Of a DNA stretch of 64,000 nt, positions 59,210 through 64,000 are shown in pieces. The translations under genes and the position numbers were made by a program. The stretch's first letter is position 1. Each line of letters opens with the position of its first letter. The notes beneath the pieces were generated by a model that was given only the letters and a program-made list of their open reading frames with translations, was not told the origin of the DNA and made no database searches. Source of the DNA: Cavia porcellus (lineage: Eukaryota > Chordata > Mammalia > Rodentia > Caviidae); contig NW_026947509.1 of NCBI RefSeq assembly GCF_034190915.1, positions 35,038,767 through 35,102,766 on the forward strand, written 5' to 3'.

Positions 59210-60598
59210 GATGGGCGGAGGGGTTGGTAAGCTAAGCCGTCCTCTACCCCTGTTCTCCTTGGGACAAAGCGCCCCAGCAAGGCCTGGCACCCTGTACTAG
59301 CCTGCTCTCTCGTCCCGTCTCTTCTTCCTCTGCTCTGGTTCACCGCTCGCCTGGGCACTGCCACGGTGAGCCAGCCTTTCCCTGGGTCTGCTAAGGTCAC
59401 AGCTGGCACCAGGGATCAGTGAGCCGCAGGCTGGGCAGGGAGATCCACTGTGATCGGCCCTCGCGGGTGTGCGCTGCCACACTGGGGCTGCTCCCGCTGG
59501 TGGGGAAGAAGGCGTCTATGTCAGGGGTGGGGACAGCTGAGCACACGCGACACTGCGGGACCGACGGCAGCTTTAGGCATCTGTGGGTCTCTGTGGAGGA
59601 AGCAGTTTCTCTGATCCGGAGCACGGCAGACGCCCCCCACCCCAGCCTAAGAGGCGGGGGGGGGGGACGCTGGCTGATCCGAAGGACACGCCTAGTCCCC
59701 ACCTTTCTTCTGGGAAGACTTCTCTGACCGGGTGGTTGGGGTGGCCTGCTGCTCGCGGGCTCTCCCTCCAGACCAGGGCTCTGCGGCTCCCAGCTCAAGG
59801 GCAGAGGCCCAGGGCCGGCGAGGTTGACTGCAGTAGCTGGGGTAAACCGGACCCCTCAACAGGTCTGAGGCAGACCCCCCCCCAATCAGGAATAGGAGGG
59901 GTGTCTTGACCCCGCCCCCATCTCGCCCCTGCTTTTTGTTGCCTCCTAGCTGGTTCAGAACCCAAGTAAGCAAAGGGGTGACACCGGGAAAGAGATTGTT
60001 GGAGGTGGAAACGCGATTATTCCAGGGCGCGTTGGGGGTGGACATGCGGGTGGACAGCAGGGGATTCCGTGGCAGAACAGGGCCAAGATCAGGGGTGAGG
60101 GGTCTGAGCAGCGGGGAAGGGAGAGGGAGCCCGGAGGACCCTGGGGTCCACCTGAGCACCACTCAGGGCCTGGGGAAGCCCCCCAGACGTTCCCAGTCCT
60201 ATGCTGCTCGCGGAGCGGGAGGCTGCCCAGTGCCACATCCCGGTCCCCGCCGGCGCAATCACCCTCACCCCGCGCTAGGGTTTAGCCGCCGCTGTGTGCG
60301 CTGGCGCCCAAGGCAGCCCCCCCCACCCCCCCACCCAGTCCCTGCCTACTGATGGGTAGCAGCAGAGTCTGCAGCCCGCTGGTACCGCCCCTGCCTTTCC
60401 ACAGCCCCAGGGCACAAGCGAGGGAGGAGCCGTTGGCTTTGGGCTCTCATCTGAGCCCCGGAGCATCCCGCTCAGCTCCGCGTGGCGGGTACCGCCTTTC
60501 CTCCCGAACTTGGCTCCGGTCCACGCTACACCCCCCCCCCTCGTGGCGGATCGCGGTATCGCAGTCTCCTGTGCCTGGGTTCCCTGTGTCCTGCGGAG

Positions 60599-60614
60599 GA
60601 AACAGAAACCGAAA
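60599..60614 (+). promoter_or_regulatory. Strong distal ISRE (three GAAA repeats)
   Basis: GAAACAGAAACCGAAA is three GAAA units, each separated by two bases, the canonical multimeric ISRE bound by ISGF3 and IRFs. It is at the upstream edge of the CpG island, about 2.7 kb from the SP100 start codon. It may be an upstream interferon enhancer of SP100 or belong to an unseen transcript start. Confidence 0.65.
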
Positions 60615-60704
60615 ATCCTGTTGCTCAGAAATTGTCGAAACGTCTTTACATTTACAGCAGACGCTCTGTTATTTCCTTTTAATAAAGGCGAATCGATTGA
60701 AAGC

Positions 60705-63700
60705 GTAGATTTTGGATTTTATAATTCGACAGTCGGTGAGCGTAAACAGGCGTGGCTCACACTGACCATCTGGACTGTCGTTACCTTCTATTGGGGATGG
60801 GGGTGAAAGGCAAGCACGGGGGCGGAGGGGTGGTCACCGTCCTGCTCCAGCTCCCTGCGGGCTGAAGTCTCACACCTGCCCAGACTCTCCCTGTAGGGTA
60901 ACCCTGCGAACCTCTGGTTCGAGCCTCAGACCAATCTAAAGCATCTGTCCACACCAAACACACTACAAAAAAAGATGACACACAGTGAAGTGTTTTTTTT
61001 TTTTTTCTTTTAGTAGTGGGGGTCAAGTTAAACCCCCGGCCCACACACGGTGAAGTTTTAAGAAAAGACACCAGATGTACTTGGTGCTGGGGTGGTGGAG
61101 AAATGACAGCCTACCCGTGCTTCACACCTCTACTCCCTCGGGTGCCTTCACTTCCGCCAGCATTCAGGGCCCTGGGCCTCCAGAAGGTCCTGGAACCTGT
61201 CCGGGTCAGCTCCCGGCCAGGCCCGGCCACTGAGTAAGCCTGCCCTTTTTGGAGCAACCCCAAGCCCGGCTTGGAGCAGTGGATCAGGCATCTCCTCTCC
61301 CGTAAGGGTGGAGCTGAGGCCACAGGGGTCAGGCCCGCCTCAGGGAGACCAAAGAGGTGCTTTCTTCAGTTTATAGTCGGTCCACTGGCGTCCGGCAGAG
61401 TGTCTGGGTGTCACAGTGGCAGAGGAAATGGTTGGGGACAGAGGAGGGCACCCCTGGAGCCCATGATGACCTGAATGAAGAAAGCCTTTTACAGCACAGC
61501 CATTCCCAAAGGGTCTGCAAACCCCACCATGTCTGCTGCATGTCTGCTACTAGGCATGGTTAACTGGATGAACCCAGGACTGTCTGGATCTTAGGATGCC
61601 CAGGTTAAGCAGGTGACAGAAGGTGAGCACCCAGCGACCATCTCAGTGGCCTCCACTCAGCACACAGAAGGAGCCTGTCAGGCATAAGTGGACGCTTCCA
61701 TCGGGTGGAAGGCCCATAGCAGTGTCCTCGAGGAGAGGAAAGGGTTGCTTCCCAGAGTTGGTGATTATGAGACAGGGAACGGGCTTTCAACCGTGGGAAG
61801 AGTCTTAGTCAATTCCTTGCACAGAGGCCTTGGTGTCCCAAGTGGATTTCTGGCAAGGGCTGATACCTACCTGCTGGCTACTGACTGGAGGAGCCATGTG
61901 GAAGGGGCAGAATCTGCCTTACCCTGCACATTCTTGCCAGAAAATGTGGTGAGCAGGAAACGGCTAAAGCTGAACAGCTCAGGTTCTCAGGTAGGGACTG
62001 TGCCCAGGTGGGCAGAGTCCTGCAACCTCTAAGACCAAGCTTGTCCCCTGGCTCTGCCTAACAGGAAGAAATGTTTTTGTCTGTGTTTTTTGGCTGCCAA
62101 AGCAAGGCTGGCTGCTCTTGGGACCAGGCATGAAGAAACAGGAAGCTGCTTCCTCAGTGGCTGCTTTCTGAGTTTCTCAGCTTCTCCCCAAGGCCACTTA
62201 CTTTTGGTCTCTTTGCACAGGCCTCAGGGAGCTGAGTTTTTGAATAGCATCTGAAGTTTCTAGCTGTTATGTTGGTTAGGAGCAGGGTCCCCTCTCACTC
62301 CTCAGTAGACCAGCTCTGACCTCTTCAACACCCAACCTGGTCTTGGGGGGCACTGATGGCTTTGGGTCCCATCCCAGCCAAGGAGCAGAAATGCTTCTGC
62401 TCAGGAGCACCAAACCTCTGCTAGGAGATGCCCAGAACTATATGCCTTTCTACTTTTGTGTTCCTGAGAGTAAATCTGTTTCAGTAAGCAAATAACAGAG
62501 TAAATAATACACATTGGGAGAAGACATACACTGTGCTAAAACTTCGGCTGAGATAATGCAAACCTTCTAGACACAGGAGACACTCAAGATGCTGCCGAGA
62601 AGCCTAAGAATTTTTCTTTGTAGCTAAAGGAAGAGACTGAGTGATAGCATCTGATGGTATCTTCCTTGCCAAGGGATTTGAACTGCAGCCTTCTGTCTGC
62701 CTCCTTCCTGCTCTGACTTCCATCTGCATCTAAAAAAAGAAAAAAAAATGCCATGACTCCCTGAAAATAAGACCTGCCCAGAAAATGATCAGGCTTGTAA
62801 GCTAGAGATCAAAGATGCCAGCCCCAGTCTGCCTGTCCTTATCTGCCGTCGCGATTCTCTTGCTCGCCGGCTACTCTGTAAGGCAAGTGACTCTGGGCCC
62901 TTGCGCAGCCTCCCAAGGCCATGCATCTGGCTGAGTTACACAGGAACAGTGGAAAGCCCCAGCCCATCTCCTTCTGGAACAAAGTGTGTATCCTCCACCC
63001 AGGAGAACAGTAGCTGCGGGCTACTGAGCAAGACCAGTGGGAAGTTCAGACGGAGGGGTTGTTTGAAATGTTGCAGAAAAATCACTGTCAAACCAAAAGG
63101 AAGACTCTGCAGTGAGGAGTCAGAAGGCAACTTTGATTATGCTAGTGAGCTTGTGGGAATCAGTCCCAAATCACCAGCCACAAGTCAGCTGGAAGTTCCA
63201 TTTAAACACAGTTCACAAGCAGGAAGCACAAGGCCAATGGCAGGATATTACATGATTGGTTACATGAATTAAGTCATAGGTTGTCAAGCAAGCTTGTTCT
63301 AAGTAGATTTCCTGGGAATGAGGGGAGGGGGTTTGAGCAGAGCTCTACGTGCTCTACTTAACTCTACTTGTTAAATGTATCCTTGACTGAGCCAGGCTGT
63401 CCCAAACAAGAAGTGAAGTGAGTTGGAAATAATACATATTTTTCTAAGTAAGAAAAAATACAAGCTTTGTCGCTGGCCATAGTTAGGTTGATCTAGTGCT
63501 TTATCAGGGAGAAGCAGCTGGATGCAGACAGTCAAGGTTAACTGAGCCCAGCACGCTAACTGTGGGATAGGCAGCAGGAGCACAGTCAAGGCCACCGATC
63601 AATGTTTAATTTTGCTATAAAATGTCTATGAGTTTGCTAGTCGATAACTTTGCCCTTATACCAAGACTCATGGCTTTACAGCTTGGGACAAGAATGGCAG

Positions 63701-64000
63701 CAGCTTCTAGGGACACCAGCATACAAACTCCAAGACTAAGAACCCCACAAGGCCCCATGGTGTCACAGCAAAGCCCCCACGTCTCCAAGTCCAGGTAAAC
63801 ATGACTGACAGACATGGTCTCCTTCTGTGCCCCTGCCTGTGCATTAGGCAGGATGGAAGCCTTCCCTTGTAGAACAATATGCAGCTCAGCCTCTGCCTCT
63901 GCAGCACAGCTGTGGTGACACAGTCACCCTGTCTAATAGACTCAAATACCTCCAGCCTCCATCCTTGTGCCCCTCTGGCTGGCCTGGAGCTGCTGCATCC
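60705..64000. other. Upstream of SP100, no gene recognised
   Basis: Moderate GC with scattered frames, the longest a plus frame of 123 codons at 62901-63272 (basic, CLKCCRK). No splice-consistent exon of SP140-family or other genes was found. A poly-T run lies at 60993-61010. Confidence 0.5.

Larger units (their letters stand above)
57340..60700. promoter_or_regulatory. SP100: CpG island at the SP100 5' end
   Basis: Dense CpG and high GC over about 3.3 kb around exon 1, with many GGGCGG/CCCGCC-type boxes (for example near 58000 and 59145). This contrasts sharply with the AT-rich introns. It gives long meaningless open frames on both strands; none matches a known protein. The island extends mostly upstream of the SP100 start codon, so it holds the promoter and perhaps an additional start site. 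Confidence 0.85.

Noticed and set aside
57328..60352. Many long open frames on both strands (up to about 200 codons) around 57.3-60.3 kb.
   Set aside because: They overlap each other in several frames, follow the GC content of the CpG island, and match no protein I know. Only the short MASGG start is supported by family similarity and a donor site.
62901..63272. 123-codon plus-strand frame upstream of SP100, considered as a new gene.
   Set aside because: No start context, splice sites or similarity; composition is ordinary for the GC content.

Overview
This window is vertebrate nuclear DNA, and mammalian by its content. Coding sequence is sparse and cut into small exons. The rest is L1/HAL1-type LINE debris, MaLR-like LTRs, and two SINE classes: tRNA-derived ID-like elements (A box and B box still visible) and 7SL-derived B1-like elements. 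ID plus B1-like SINEs together point to a rodent. The SINE forms are not the murine ones; I would guess a beaver/kangaroo-rat type lineage, but this cannot be fixed from the sequence alone.

The one real protein gene I can support is SP100, the PML nuclear body antigen, on the minus strand. Its 5' end lies at about 57.9 kb in a CpG island of about 57.3-60.7 kb, and it runs leftwards past 5.4 kb. I placed eleven exons by matching translation, splice sites and phase: exon 1 (57835-57866), the three HSR-domain exons (25119-25275, 23704-23872, 22071-22154), 19493-19555, the SUMO-site/HP1-region exon (11437-11577), the SIM exon (10780-10863), 8816-8896, 7948-7998, 7389-7490 and 5378-5450. Two further candidates are at 16840-16914 and 19234-19299. 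From the second HSR exon to 7389-7490, every junction is phase 1. I did not find the small exon 2 or the SAND/HMG exons; the latter probably lie left of the window.

The promoter side (57.3-61 kb) is GC-rich. It holds an ISRE-like site about 150 bp upstream of the start codon and a second, textbook ISRE about 2.7 kb upstream, which fits the known interferon induction of SP100. From 61 to 64 kb I see no gene.

Intron 1 (25.3-57.8 kb) is almost entirely mobile-element sequence. Its most unusual content is a family of L1-related elements with the layout 5' UTR, ORF1, no ORF2, then an array of monomers of about 150 bp ending in a common CTCTTTAAAATAAA tail. Two nearly complete copies (27.65-31.05 kb minus, 40.86-44.34 kb plus) and one more decayed copy (about 34.0-36.9 kb plus) are present. 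Detached 3' arrays occur at 12.7-13.1 and 18.5-18.8 kb. This looks like a HAL1-type (half-LINE) family with a satellite-like 3' region. Other identifiable pieces are an RPL11 processed pseudogene (26.7-27.2 kb), older L1 fragments, and an LTR-bounded segment at about 52.7-53.8 kb that keeps a 157-codon ORF of unknown origin.
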